Made by a program: the position numbers and the translations under genes. The notes below the pieces were generated by a model, which was given only the letters and a program-made list of their open reading frames with translations, was not told the DNA's origin and did no database searches. This document shows positions 1 to 10,307 of a DNA stretch of 64,000 nucleotides, piece after piece. The stretch lies in the NCBI GenBank assembly GCA_020744425.1, contig JAGMUV010000011.1, positions 1,612,001 through 1,676,000 on the forward strand. The letters run 5' to 3'. Numbering within the stretch: the first letter of the stretch is position 1; every line of letters begins with the position of its first letter. This stretch comes from Dactylonectria macrodidyma. Lineage: Eukaryota > Ascomycota > Sordariomycetes > Hypocreales > Nectriaceae.

Positions 1-827
1 GTGATGTTGAGAAAATTCGCTCGTGACTTTCTTATTTCCAAAATGAGGCGACCATTCAGGTGCCTGGTTACGTTCGCCGCCACTGCATGCACAGTGGCTT
101 GATTGTGCACAATTGACGGCCCAGGCCGTGGCGTTTGTTGGTCGCCTTGCAGTGTGCCTCACGTTTGCCTTAAGCCTGCAATGAAAATCCATTGGCTCCA
201 TGCAAGTTGTAGTACCTAAGGTATAGGCTGCAAGCATTTTAGAGGTCAATTTGGCAAAATGGTGCATTAATATGCTTTAGCTTACTAAATACTTCCGCTC
301 CCACTAGGATTAGTAGTGAGTTAGAAGTCTCCCTCATCCCGTTAGTTTGTAGAGGCTTATGATAATAGTAGGCTGAGTCGTTTACTATATGTAGAGACTA
401 CGTATTAGGTATCTCATTTATATGGGGCATTATATAGCATAGAAGGTACTGAGACTGCTATATTCTTATGCCGTCTAATGCACCATTTTGCCGAACCAAC
501 CTTCAAGATGCTTGCGTGGCTGAGTACAACTGAGCGACACAGAATCACTGAGCACAGCCACGCTAGCAAAAAAAAGGGATGCTGCTGGATTAGGCTGTGA
601 TCAACCAAGTCAAGAGTGCTCTGCCACCTCTGCCGCCTCGGTATCCCAACTATCTGACCACAGTCTGATGCAGAAGCATCCCTCTTTTGCGATGTCTATG
701 GGATGCGGAATGGCCTGGAGAAAGCATCAAATTCGTTTTGTGGCAACCACCGGTCACATACTATGGTAGATATCCATAGCGGCAGACCGCCAGTGAGCAA
801 CTGCTTTGTCATCGGCAGTTGTTCCAG
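1..827. other. Left flank of the transposon, no gene
   Basis: I see no convincing gene here. The longest open frames are about 64 codons and match nothing I recognise. The stretch holds a diverged inverted repeat (230-515) and ends with the left copy of the transposon's target duplication, ttgttccag at 819-827. It is probably old repeat-derived DNA. Confidence 0.6.
230..515. repeat. Diverged inverted repeat, MITE-like
   Basis: Bases 230-269 match the reverse complement of 476-515 at 33 of 40 positions, with no gaps and a run of 17 identical bases at the inner end. The arms enclose about 206 bp without a gene. All seven mismatches are transitions (C/T or A/G). This could be the remains of a small non-autonomous element or hairpin repeat later hit by C-to-T mutation, for example repeat-induced point mutation. 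Outer boundaries and target duplication were not found, so the element type is open. Confidence 0.55.
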
Positions 828-921
828 GGGGGCTCATACAGGCACAGCTAGCTGTGCCAATAAGACCACGTGACTTTTTGCACAGCTAGCTGTGCAAATA
901 AGATCTGTTATGTAAGCCCGA
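828..921 (+). repeat. Left terminal inverted repeat of the MULE
   Basis: This is the exact reverse complement of 5204-5297. It contains two nested perfect palindromes sharing the core gcacagctagctgtgc: an 18-bp one at 841-858 and a 22-bp one at 877-898. Between them lies cacgtg at 867-872. The repeated palindromes are candidate transposase-binding sites (inference). Confidence 0.95.
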
Positions 922-1349
922 TACGTGTGTGAGTAAGAGATATCCCTCTACTATTCAATCTACTGTGAACGGCCTCTAGTAACTGTATTCCAGCTATCTA
1001 GTCCAGGATGCTATTTACATCAAAGATGAAGAAGAAAGAAAGAAATTCCTAAGTGCCCCTGAGCTGTGGAACGATTTCTCGTGCCTGGCGCGCACGAGCC
1101 TAGTACGTCTTGCGGCACAGCCGCAAGGATATGGGCCCTGGCCCATGACATCTACGGAAACAGCATCAATTTGTACAATTGAAGAGATACAGTGATTTAC
1201 TATATACACAGCTCTTCAATATGTGATATATCATCTATTGGCAGCGTACCAGTCTGCCCAGGGCCGTGAAGAACGTACAATACCTACACTCGCATCATCT
1301 GAACACCACAGGTCCATAGCTATCAAGTGAATCACTTCAACGCGTGCAT

Positions 1350-1358
1350 TATATAAAG
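1350..1358 (+). promoter_or_regulatory. TATA box of the MULE accessory ORF
   Basis: A perfect tatataaag lies 58 bp upstream of the ATG at 1416. It supports the view that this plus-strand ORF is, or was, a transcribed gene. Confidence 0.5.
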
Positions 1359-1415
1359 CAGGGCTCTTTCCCTTGAAAGAAGCTCTCTATTCCTTCATCA
1401 AACAGTATCGCAAAG

Positions 1416-2051
1416 ATGTACAACTGCAACCAAAGTCAGCGTCAGAACCCTCAAGACTTCCCAATCTTTGTAGACAATACATCAACACTAGCAGGGGCAG
1501 TCTATCCTACAACTGCGAATATACGGGCTACTTTACATCCCATTACTAGCAACCAGCAACGAGAGCGGCGCCCCAATGATCCTTATCCAGCAACCGATCC
1601 TCTGCATATGCTCCATTGGTGGGTTCAACATACCTTGCCAAATGATCCAACCACCTCCAATGCTCTCTATGTCCAGAATCCTCAAGCCCTTGTGAGAGCC
1701 CACAACACTTAGTATCTTCCTCAAGGGGATCCTGTTACTGTGATCTCACGCCCATGGGGATATCAGGTTGAGGGAGAGTGGCGTATTGCGTATTGGGATC
1801 AACGACTTCAGCAACGGCCACAGCGCGCCAATCCTGATATCAATCCCTATTGGAGTACATTCAACCTTCAGGCTATGGATCAGGTATGTCGGAATCAGCA
1901 ATTTACGGTCCCAGACACGACTTGGCCTTCACCGGCTGTAGGGATGACTACCTATATGCCAACAATCGTAGCTTTAGAGAATGCAGGAGTTCACATCGCG
2001 AATGTTGATCGAAATAGCTATATTCAGTGGTATTGGCAGGGAAGGCAATGA
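1416..2051 (+). pseudogene. MULE accessory ORF split by one in-frame TAG
   Basis: One reading frame runs from the ATG at 1416 to the stop at 2051, about 211 codons, broken only by TAG at 1710-1712. The upstream part has 98 residues; the downstream part continues in the same frame. The product would be rich in Pro, Gln, Asn and Trp, with no signal peptide, membrane segment or domain I recognise. It is transcribed away from the transposase and has a good TATA box. The stop fits a single C-to-T change of CAG in CpA context, as repeat-induced point mutation would cause. A splice around the stop looks unlikely: the only nearby GT-AG pair spans about 20 bp. Function unknown; it could be a captured host gene or a mobility accessory gene. 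Confidence 0.55.
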
Positions 2052-2598
2052 TCTCTTTAGCTTTGGTAGCTCTCTCGCTCATTCAATTGACGGCTACTAA
2101 GCCCACTTAACCCAATACTGCAACTCAGTCACAACTCTATCAAATCAAACCATTGGGTCATTATAGATATACTCGGAAATTCGCCTTTTCTTCCTTTTTC
2201 TAGTGATATATACTTTGTTAGTGGAAGAGGTCTTTAGTGTAGACCACACCCGTCCGCAGGGTAGGAGCTGGAGAGGGGCAGATGGCAAGAGGAAGCAAGC
2301 AAGTAGCTGTCTCCTGGGGGTTTGAGATACAGAAAGCAATTAATATACTGCTGTCTGATGTCTCTAGAGAGAAAGAGAAAAGAAATATCGAGAAGAGCTG
2401 CTGCGACAGCTATAGGGTAATAAGTGTCAAGCGACAAAAGGTGTCATACAAATTAAAGAAGGGAAAATGCGTGTCTTTTCATTTGTCAGGCAGACTGATC
2501 GCCTTAAGTAGGGCCATCCTAGGCTAGCAGCTAGCCTCTACTGTATTAAAACACTAGGTGGACCGTTGACCCCATCACAATACCAATCACATTTTCCG
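2052..2598. other. Internal MULE spacer
   Basis: This lies between the 3' ends of the two convergent element genes. An 81-codon plus-strand ORF at 2282-2527 has no visible domain and I do not call it a gene. Confidence 0.5.
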
Positions 2599-5112
2599 TC
2601 AATCTTGCAAATGTTGGTGGGGGGGAGGGGTTTTCCCACCTCCATACCATTCCTCCTGTAATTCACGATCTCTTTCAGCAGCATCCCAGACATGCCGCAT
2701 CCCTCGCCGTTGTACGAAGGGCTGCTCTTCTCTCTCTCTCCCTACATTCTGTTCAACCCGTTCGTTCTCGGCTTTATCCCAATCAAGATAACTCATCATC
2801 TCCTCCTTAGTCCACTCTCTAATGCCGTTTTTCTCCCTGCAATGCCTCCCCATTTGCTTGTAGTCAAGGCACCAGTCATACTCTGTTTTAGAGTAACGGG
2901 TAGGCAGCCCTATAGCCTTCCGGTATTGTTGATTGGTCTTGATGGCCCCCCGAGGCAATGTAGCATACCAGGCCTCTCGTGCTTCTTTGTATCGTTGGAA
3001 GATAGCAAGGGGGTCATCAACTCGTAATGCAGGCACTGCTCTTGCATTTGCTGTAGTAACAGTTGCTGGTCTGGCTGCTGGAGGAGATAGTACACGAGTT
3101 GCTGTACGTGTTGTTGTATGTGTTGTTGTAATGGCTACAATCTCGGATATTACAGAGGATCCTGATAGGGATGATGGGGATAATGAGCGGGTTACAGAGC
3201 GAGTAGATGTGTGTGTTGTTGTATGCGTTGTTATAGAGGTTTGTGCAGAAGCCTGCAATAGATGTTCATAACGTAAGGGGCATGCTTTAGACCTCATGTT
3301 GTGGCCTTGCTGATGACATCTCGAACACTTTGGCGGTGCCTTTGGTTGTACTGCTTTCTCAACAGCTTCAAATGCACAAGGCTCACGCTGTGTGCTTCTT
3401 GGTGGCAGCGTTGAACTAGCTGCTAGACGGTCGAACTGCTTGCGAGGCTCAATGAGAAGCTGGGCGCTTCCTGAGCGTTGGAGATACCAATGTGAATGGA
3501 AATGATGTAGTAGAAGGGGCTGATACTCGTCCAGTAAAGGCTTCAGGCTATGAGCACAAGGCAGACCAAGAGTCTTAGTGAAAACTCCTGTACACGCAGG
3601 ATGTTCTCTTGATAGTCGTTGCCGTTGAGCCTCAACCTTCCGCAAAGCTTCATGTGATATCCAACCACAGATGTTGCTATACAATGCCCCAGATAGCTGA
3701 AGAGGTATGCTGATATGCTGCCTGGCTTGGTTTGCCTTGAGCTCGGCAAGCTGATTTACCAGAACAAGCTTGATGATCCTCCAGGCCTCGAAGAGGTCAA
3801 CTTGCGATGTTTTCAGGTGACCTTTGATAAGATTGTGAATGCCTTCGCCCCGTGATGTCACATATTGCTCGAAGTGAAGGTATTGGTTAACCCACGCCTT
3901 CACAAACCTCTCTTTGTAGAGATCTAGCCAGGTCTCCATGATATAGCCCACCTCGTTGATATGGCCAGGGATGTAACGGTCCTTGAACTTCTCAAGCCTC
4001 TCGTTGTAGATATCCTCAGTCGGTGAGGCTACAATCTCATGCCAAGAGTCGTAGAATTCCTTCCACTCTTTCTGCCCTTGAGAATCGCTTTTATCCCGAG
4101 TAAATGCGGGCATACAATAGGTCAGGACTGCTTTGTTGATATGCCATAAGCATAGCATCGGGGTTGACTGAGGGAAGCAAGAGGGAGAGGAAACAGCATT
4201 CATACAAGCAAGACAGCGATCTGTAAGTATTACAGAGGGAAGGGCTGCTCCATGAAGCTCATACATATACCGTAAACGCTCAAGAGCCCAGATGAAGTCA
4301 TGCTCTTCCTCGCCGCTAAGGAATGCAAATGCAATACAGAAGGATCGTTGACAAGCATCAACACCAACTATATCGAGAAGAGGCATCTTGTACTTATTGG
4401 TCTTGTATGTGCAGTCCAATATAAGCACTTCAGGGTATAATTTGAGGTATGCCAGTGATGTAGGATGTGCAAATAATACTGCTGTAACTCTGCTACTCTC
4501 GTCAAGGCGTATTTGACTCCAGAAGCCCTCACTCTTGAGCTGATCATCAAGGGCATGCATATTGCTTTGACCTCCGGCAAGGTCTCGCTTGCCCTGTGCA
4601 ATGCAATTATAGATATCTTGCTGTGTAGCAATTATATCCGAGTTCATACGTAGGTATGACCTAATCTCCTTTGGCGCAATGCCGGCATTGGCGAGTTGTT
4701 GGACTGTTGATCTATCTGAGGATGATAGCTGACGATGTGTTGGATGTGCCAGTTGACTGAGGCTTGGTTCGTGATTGTGTTGACCAAAGCCAGCCCGAGG
4801 ACGATGCCTTACACTCCATGCAGTCTTGCATAGGCTTTCCATTGCTATCACAGAGAAGAGGCATCCCGTACGACGTGATATAGTTTGCCGTTGCCGTTTC
4901 TTTGGGCCAGGAGGGCGCCCTCCTCGGTCACAGCCGAAGATAACTCCAGTTCTTCTACTAGAGGTCTTCCAAGACTTTTGGACTACAAAGGCATAGCCTC
5001 GTGGCGCTGCCCAAGCATTGATTGCTGCACGTAGTTCCTCCAGCGAGTTGTAGTCGCGTTCAGGAGGAAGGGCATCATCAGGGAAGCGACGGGGGCCCTC
5101 AATTGGGTTCAT
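2599..5112 (-). CDS. MULE transposase, FAR1-like DNA-binding domain plus DDE core
   Basis: This single-exon 837-aa protein cuts and pastes the element by binding its terminal repeats. The first ATG is at 5112; the 24 codons upstream in frame begin with TTG. An N-terminal FAR1/WRKY-GCM1-like zinc domain covers about residues 15-115 (GCDRGG, GCLFSV, HNHEPS). The MULE catalytic core follows: first Asp in LDCTYKTN (about 233), second in LTDRCLA (about 298), CLWHINKA, and the likely catalytic Glu in TSRGEGIH (about 423). A SWIM-type zinc motif (507-521, GLPCAHSL) and a CCHC-like knuckle (596-611, CSRCHQQGH) come next, then a Ser/Thr-rich linker and a charged tail. No stop or frameshift breaks it, so it may be functional. 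Confidence 0.93.
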   Translation of the reverse strand: MNPIEGPRRFPDDALPPERDYNSLEELRAAINAWAAPRGYAFVVQKSWKTSSRRTGVIFGCDRGGRPPGPKKRQRQTISRRTGCLFSVIAMESLCKTAWSVRHRPRAGFGQHNHEPSLSQLAHPTHRQLSSSDRSTVQQLANAGIAPKEIRSYLRMNSDIIATQQDIYNCIAQGKRDLAGGQSNMHALDDQLKSEGFWSQIRLDESSRVTAVLFAHPTSLAYLKLYPEVLILDCTYKTNKYKMPLLDIVGVDACQRSFCIAFAFLSGEEEHDFIWALERLRYMYELHGAALPSVILTDRCLACMNAVSSPSCFPQSTPMLCLWHINKAVLTYCMPAFTRDKSDSQGQKEWKEFYDSWHEIVASPTEDIYNERLEKFKDRYIPGHINEVGYIMETWLDLYKERFVKAWVNQYLHFEQYVTSRGEGIHNLIKGHLKTSQVDLFEAWRIIKLVLVNQLAELKANQARQHISIPLQLSGALYSNICGWISHEALRKVEAQRQRLSREHPACTGVFTKTLGLPCAHSLKPLLDEYQPLLLHHFHSHWYLQRSGSAQLLIEPRKQFDRLAASSTLPPRSTQREPCAFEAVEKAVQPKAPPKCSRCHQQGHNMRSKACPLRYEHLLQASAQTSITTHTTTHTSTRSVTRSLSPSSLSGSSVISEIVAITTTHTTTRTATRVLSPPAARPATVTTANARAVPALRVDDPLAIFQRYKEAREAWYATLPRGAIKTNQQYRKAIGLPTRYSKTEYDWCLDYKQMGRHCREKNGIREWTKEEMMSYLDWDKAENERVEQNVGREREEQPFVQRRGMRHVWDAAERDRELQEEWYGGGKTPPPHQHLQD

Positions 5113-5203
5113 TGTAGCAGAAGAAAGGCGCGGCAAGTTGAATTGATGCTGAAGAAGCCGTTGACTGTTGAATTGAAGGGCCAATTTGCGGTATTACCCC
5201 TTT

Positions 5204-5297
5204 TCGGGCTTACATAACAGATCTTATTTGCACAGCTAGCTGTGCAAAAAGTCACGTGGTCTTATTGGCACAGCTAGCTGTGCCTGTATGAGCCCCC
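5204..5297 (-). repeat. Right terminal inverted repeat of the MULE
   Basis: This is the exact reverse complement of 828-921, with the mirrored palindromes at 5227-5248 and 5267-5284. The right target duplication follows at 5298-5306. Confidence 0.95.
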
Positions 5298-7722
5298 TTG
5301 TTCCAGCTCCCAGACCCGTCACGACTTTACGCTGTACGAGTGCCGTATTCGGCGAGAATCCAACAAAATCGTTGCTGAGCAAGCAGAAAAGGCTTTTACG
5401 AAGCTTGGCTACTGTAGCTGAGGGTGGTGCTTGAAACTGAACAACCGGTCGGGGCATGACAGTTCGTTTTGTGGCAGAGCGGCAAGAACGCCCTCCAATT
5501 TGCGACATTCTGGATAGCCACCACTCTCGCCATCCCGACCATCACTAGCTTTGTTATAGGCATCACGACGGCGGTGTATGTAAGGAGTGCCTAAGACATT
5601 GCTGTGATTCAGTATCCGTTCTCGCTGGCCGAGGCGTGTGCCGACTGAGAGGTGGCGTCTAAGCCTGTTGGTTGGTGTCCAGAATATTCAGCTTCTCTCC
5701 GAAGCCTAGACTTAAACGATGGTTAGGAACCCTTCCTACAAAATTTTTTAAGATCTAGCAGGATGATTTGCGAAATATCTAAAAGCCGATGTTCTCTACC
5801 AGCTTTGAGATGGCGTGGTCGTCTCACCCTTGGCGAGGGTCGTGGTTCAGAGGCAGCGCGAGACTAGAACGATTGTTCTCGCGTTGATGTTTCACCTTGC
5901 ACAAATTCACCGAACTATGCTTGCGGGCTTCTACAAACAGCATTTGAAGTCGACGTTGTATTCAGCATGTTCAGCACGGAGCTACGGAGGTACGGTCCAT
6001 GACGTACTAGAGCTCCAACTCATCGAGAATTTGAACTCGGCCATCGTCACAGCGGAAGAGAGATCACGCAAGACAACATAGACAAACATCACTGAAACAA
6101 CCGTAGCAATTCAGCAGCCGCATCTACAGTCAGAGAATCTCCACCTAGACCACCGTCCAGCAATGCTCTCTTGACGACACTACCACTGTGGCTACTGAGT
6201 TAGTCTCGAGGGTGCGTTTTCCATATTCCGCTACCAGCTCCATTTTTCGCAATCCTCGGCCGCTTGCTAGAAGTCACCTAAAAGATATAACGCTAATCAG
6301 TCAGGGGAATGTAGTCCCTCTAGTATGTTGGAGAGGAACGTCATTGCCAATTCCAAAATACTTCCGCACCCGGGCCGTGAACTCTCCGAAATCTCCGATC
6401 AAGGACTACACCATTTCCGAGTTTCGCTTTAGCCTCCATGATACGCAATAGCCTAAAACCTCGATCACTCCTGTAGGCAAAACATCATGCCCCGGGTCGG
6501 GACCGGGTTTTTGTTTGATCGACTGCATGCATGTCATGGCAGCTGCAACGTGATGTCACTCACTTTTACTCACCTACACAGATCTCAAATGCCCTACTTT
6601 CATCCACGTAATTCTAGCAGAACTCATGGCGCGGAATAACTTATCCTATGTTCTACTTAACACGTAAAGGCGGTCCGGACAATACTCCGATCGCCGCAAT
6701 CCAAATGCGAAGCGCTAAAGGACCGAGGTTCACACCCCACAAACTGCCTAGTATCAACTGTAAAGATTTCTCAGCCCGTGTCAAAGCGTCTGGGGCATGG
6801 TTCGATTGCGGGGAAGAAGGCTTGATAGAGCGGGGTGTCCGATAATCCCTGATGTTAAGACAAACATTAAGAATTACTCCGTAATTACTTAAACTTCGTG
6901 AAAGGGCATTGCCTCGTAGCTGGAAATGTCAGGAAAGTAGTATGTTGACGCTCAAAATTCGATGGCACACAAAATCTCCACAGGGGCAGTCTTTCCTTCG
7001 GGCATTCCTTAACAGCTTAATGGCAACCGAATCCCATACCATGTGCCAAGTATCCAACCAACTGGGTCAGCTATTACTGCCAGAATTCCCTCTGCATGTA
7101 TCGTGTATATAACCCTGTCGATCCTTGCCTCTGCCATAGTAGCTCCACAGAGAATGCAGTCACTTGACCTTAGAGCTGTGGAGCTAGGCCAAACCGCAGC
7201 AGGGATCAACGGAGCTGTTCACACCTTCAGATCCACATATCAACACTCATTTCGGTGATGGTTACAATTGAGATTTGGACCCGACCCCAGCTTTTTCTTA
7301 CCCCGTACTTGTCTTCCCCGCAAATAAGCCTTCTCTGGCCAACTAGATTAATTCTTTAACTACTGGCCCTTACCCAGTACACCCACTCGAACGATGGTTG
7401 TTGTTAGTCTGCCTCGACAGTTGTCAAAGACGCCGGCTCTCTTGCTGACCTTGCGTGTCTCGGAGGAAGCAGATCCGTCCTAACGGAACACTCGTCAGTC
7501 CTCCACCTTTACCAAACTGCCTGCGTGACCTCCACGACGACTGAATTTAAAAAATCCGGACGAAGTCTCGGGAAACCCATCTCGATGAGGTTGTGAGACT
7601 GTTCAGGTTCAGAAATTGAAGTATTTATGACGGCTCAAAGACGGCATTTTCATCGATCCAACCAGCAAGCCATCACCAACTGAACTCCCAAGCCACCTTA
7701 AGACAAATCACGGATAACCATC
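5298..7722. other. Long intergenic stretch, no gene seen
   Basis: It begins with the right target duplication. Open frames stay under about 90 codons and show no domain, signal peptide or matching exons. The last few hundred bases are the upstream region of the PL20 gene; no clear TATA box was found. Confidence 0.55.
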
Positions 7723-8519
7723 ATGATTCTAAGCACACTACTCGTTACAGCTGGTCTCCAAGGAGCCTTAGCTGGAACCCTTTACTCTTCAGACTTTTCG
7801 TCTTCCCTTTCTCCCTTTTCAGCATGCAACGTCAAATCACCCTCGAGTGTCACCGTGAGCAACGGTAATGCTGTGTTCTATTTCGACGAAGCCAACTTTG
7901 ACGGCACACGCAACGACAAAGGAGTGGAGATTTGCGTCCTCGATGGAACCACCAATGTCCCACAAATGCACAAGGAAGGATGGCAAGGGTTCCGTCTCTA
8001 TGTCCCATCCACTACTTTTCCAACTACGAAGAACACCATCATTGCGCAGCAGTTCTGCCCCGGGGGCTGCAGCTCTTGGTGTGGCACGCTGGAAATCGCA
8101 GACAACACGCTGTTCATCAGTCATAGACCGGCCTGTGTCGACCCAACGGAGGCTACAGTCGTCAGCAACATTGCACGGGATACCTGGCACTCAGTCGTTG
8201 TACATATGAAGGTGTCAAACACAAAGACTGGGGTGTACGAAGTGTGGTGGGACGGCACCAAGGTATATAGTGCGACCGGCATCAATGTTGGTTTCGGTAC
8301 CTGGAGTTCGGGCGAAATATCCGAGGGCTGGTACTTCAAGAATGGACAGTATTGCTTTGGTAAGCGACTTCATATCTGGATGAATAACTTGCAGGTGCTA
8401 ACACTGGTACAGACACCGAGGCCTACAATGATGGAACCAGAACGCTCAAATTTGACAATGTTAGATGGTATGAGACAGATAATGGCGAGGTCGATGGATA
8501 TGACACGGTTGCTCCATGA
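7723..8519 (+). CDS. Secreted glucuronan lyase, polysaccharide lyase family 20
   Basis: The predicted 247-aa enzyme would cleave beta-1,4-glucuronan by beta-elimination outside the cell. A signal peptide covers about residues 1-18 (MILSTLLVTAGLQGALAG). The body is a beta-jelly-roll-like domain with the family-like stretches GWQGFRLYVP, HMKVSNTKTGVYEVWWDG and GWYFKNGQYCFG. One intron, 8360-8412 (GTAAGC to CAG), restores the C-terminus ending in KFDNVRWYETDNGEVDGYDTV; without it the frame runs on as nonsense to 8622. The length fits the known fungal PL20 enzyme of Trichoderma. It converges with another polysaccharide lyase 411 bp away, suggesting shared use on uronic-acid polymers. Family assignment is from sequence memory. 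Confidence 0.87.
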
Positions 8520-8930
8520 TGTGTATAATACGTGTAAGATATTTGTCAATGACGACATGATCTTTGCCCATAGCGGCTTGAAATACATTGAGTCCAGTGT
8601 TGCCCAACGGAAGACCTCGTGAATATTCTAGGTGAAGTGACAGTAATTATTTCAGGCTGCAATCACTCGAAGGTAATGGTGTTCATGAGATACTGGCTCC
8701 GAACACTCATCGTCATATGTGTGAACGAAGTTTCAAATAAGGGCGATCTAACATGTCAAGCCACATAAGTTGCCTTCATGCTATTAACTAATTGCAGTCC
8801 TCTAGAACACACGTAATGCGCCACAACAAACATCTGGTCTTCGTAAAACTTCTACTTATTCTTCTTTGTTACGCTCATTTTGTAGGTCATAGAATGTTCT
8901 ATTTGTAGTGTGCACCTAACCACCCTATCA
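8520..8930. other. Convergent 3' region between two lyases
   Basis: No gene is seen. These 411 bp hold the 3' ends of two convergent lyase genes. Confidence 0.6.
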
Positions 8931-10307
8931 TTAAGCAGCAAACAGCAAGTCTCCCCAGCTGGGCATATCGTTTCCAGAGATGGCAACCTCACCTCCCGCA
9001 TTATCGTACGCAGCCTTAGCCTTAGTGGTCCAAGGCGATTTGAGGCCTCGCGACTTTGCTGCATAGTGAAGCAGGCTCCAGACGGGCGCAGACTTTGTAT
9101 AGCCGGTAGCGGTTTCGACAGCCACGCCTCGCTTGTCCGCAGAGATGACATCCCAAGGACCATTAACCAGAACCGCTTCGCAGCGACGCCAGTTAGGGTC
9201 ATATGGTACCGTTTCGTTGAGGTTGTACTTGGCGGTGTACTCGGATCCTTTGAGGAGGAGGTTGTTGGAATGAGTAAAGAGATCATAGCCTTGGTTCTTG
9301 GACGTCCGCGCTGAGAGAGCCAACCATCCCAAGCCAATGATGGCGTGGTTCTGATCTCGTCCGGACTCAGAATTCTGGCCGGTCTTGCTCTTGATGGTAG
9401 ATCCAATACCAGCGCATGGGTCGTTCTTCCAGGACCAGAGCGCGTAGTTGTACATGGCAACGTCCTCGAGGTAGACGGCAAAATCCATGAGTCCTTTGAT
9501 AGACGCGATACCGTAGTTGGCCTGGCCGATGATGATGCTCTGGCGTGCAAAGAGCCAGTAGAGCTGGATGCTGAAGCCAGAGCCGCCCTGCCACTTGGCG
9601 CCAACTTCTTTCCAGCCTCCTTCCCACCGCATGATTTCGGCAGCGTTGACAAACAAGTCGCCATCTAACCCAATCATGAGCGAGCGGTCAGTGCCGATGA
9701 TGTTTGACAAGGTACTGCCCCAGCCATCGAGGATGGTTGTAGACCTATTCCAATGAGCGTCATCCTTAGTGATATACCCTAAGAAATCGATTAATCACAG
9801 CGTCTCGAAATTGACGTATAGGCATACATACACATGATGGCGTTCTGGTAGGCCGCACGAGCATCGTACGCGAACGAGGTGTAGTTGCTAACTCCACCAC
9901 GAGAAATGACGGGATACGGCCCACGCATTGTGTACGTAGATTGAGAGTACGAATCTTTGGCGAAGAGAGCATAAGCTGAGTACCACGGCTCCTTTTTGTT
10001 GAGTACGCCGTTGCGAATCGTCTCGAGATCTTCATGCGAGTGCCACAGACCGGGATGCACAAAGTCAGAAGGCGTCTTTTTCTGACCGTCCGTCCACGGA
10101 ACATAAGGTACAGCAGCTTTGCGACGAGTTAGTCAAAACTAATGACAACTGCGTTCTTGGTCTGGCGGAAACCTACCGTTGAGAGAAGGCACATCTGCTA
10201 CGAGAGCTGAGGCCAAGGGAAGCACGACCAAGGCGCAAAACTAATGGTGAGGTTTAGAATGAGACCTCGCGATCGTCCGGTCTGGTGCGTACCTTGAGAA
10301 ACTGCAT
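8931..10307 (-). CDS. Secreted alginate-lyase-fold enzyme, possibly PL38
   Basis: The four-exon model encodes 403 aa: exons 10307-10293, 10240-10177, 10116-9832 and 9778-8931, all GT-AG and in phase. The first exon is only 15 nt. A signal peptide (MQFLKFCALVVLPLASA) is followed by HPGLWHSHEDLETIRNGV, typical of the start of the alginate lyase fold (Pfam Alginate_lyase, alpha/alpha toroid). Later blocks include DAHWNRSTTILDGWGSTL, WEGGWKEVGAKW and GRDQNHAIIGLGWLAL. Members of this fold cut alginate or glucuronan by beta-elimination. The PL38 label is tentative, as is the substrate. Its convergent PL20 neighbour makes glucuronan or another uronic-acid polymer plausible. Confidence 0.8.

Larger units (their letters stand above)
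828..5297 (-). mobile_element. Complete Mutator-like DNA transposon (MULE)
   Basis: The 4,470-bp element is bounded by 94-bp terminal inverted repeats (828-921 and 5204-5297) that are identical by eye. Direct copies of the 9-bp ttgttccag (819-827 and 5298-5306) flank it; a 9-bp duplication is the classical Mutator-superfamily hallmark. It carries an uninterrupted transposase on the minus strand and a divergent accessory ORF on the plus strand. Identical TIRs, an intact target duplication and an open transposase point to a recent insertion and possible activity. Fungal relatives would be the Hop-like MULEs, but I cannot assign a named family. Confidence 0.95.

Noticed and set aside
1710..1712. 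Intron removing the TAG in the MULE accessory ORF
   Set aside because: The only nearby GT-AG pair is about 20 bp apart, below a realistic intron size.
2282..2527. 81-codon plus-strand ORF in the MULE spacer
   Set aside because: Short, no motif, no promoter sign; composition looks non-coding.
2933..3271. 112-codon plus-strand ORF inside the transposase
   Set aside because: It is antisense to a well-supported transposase and has no domain of its own.
2599..5184. Transposase starting at 5184
   Set aside because: That codon is TTG; the first ATG in frame is at 5112.
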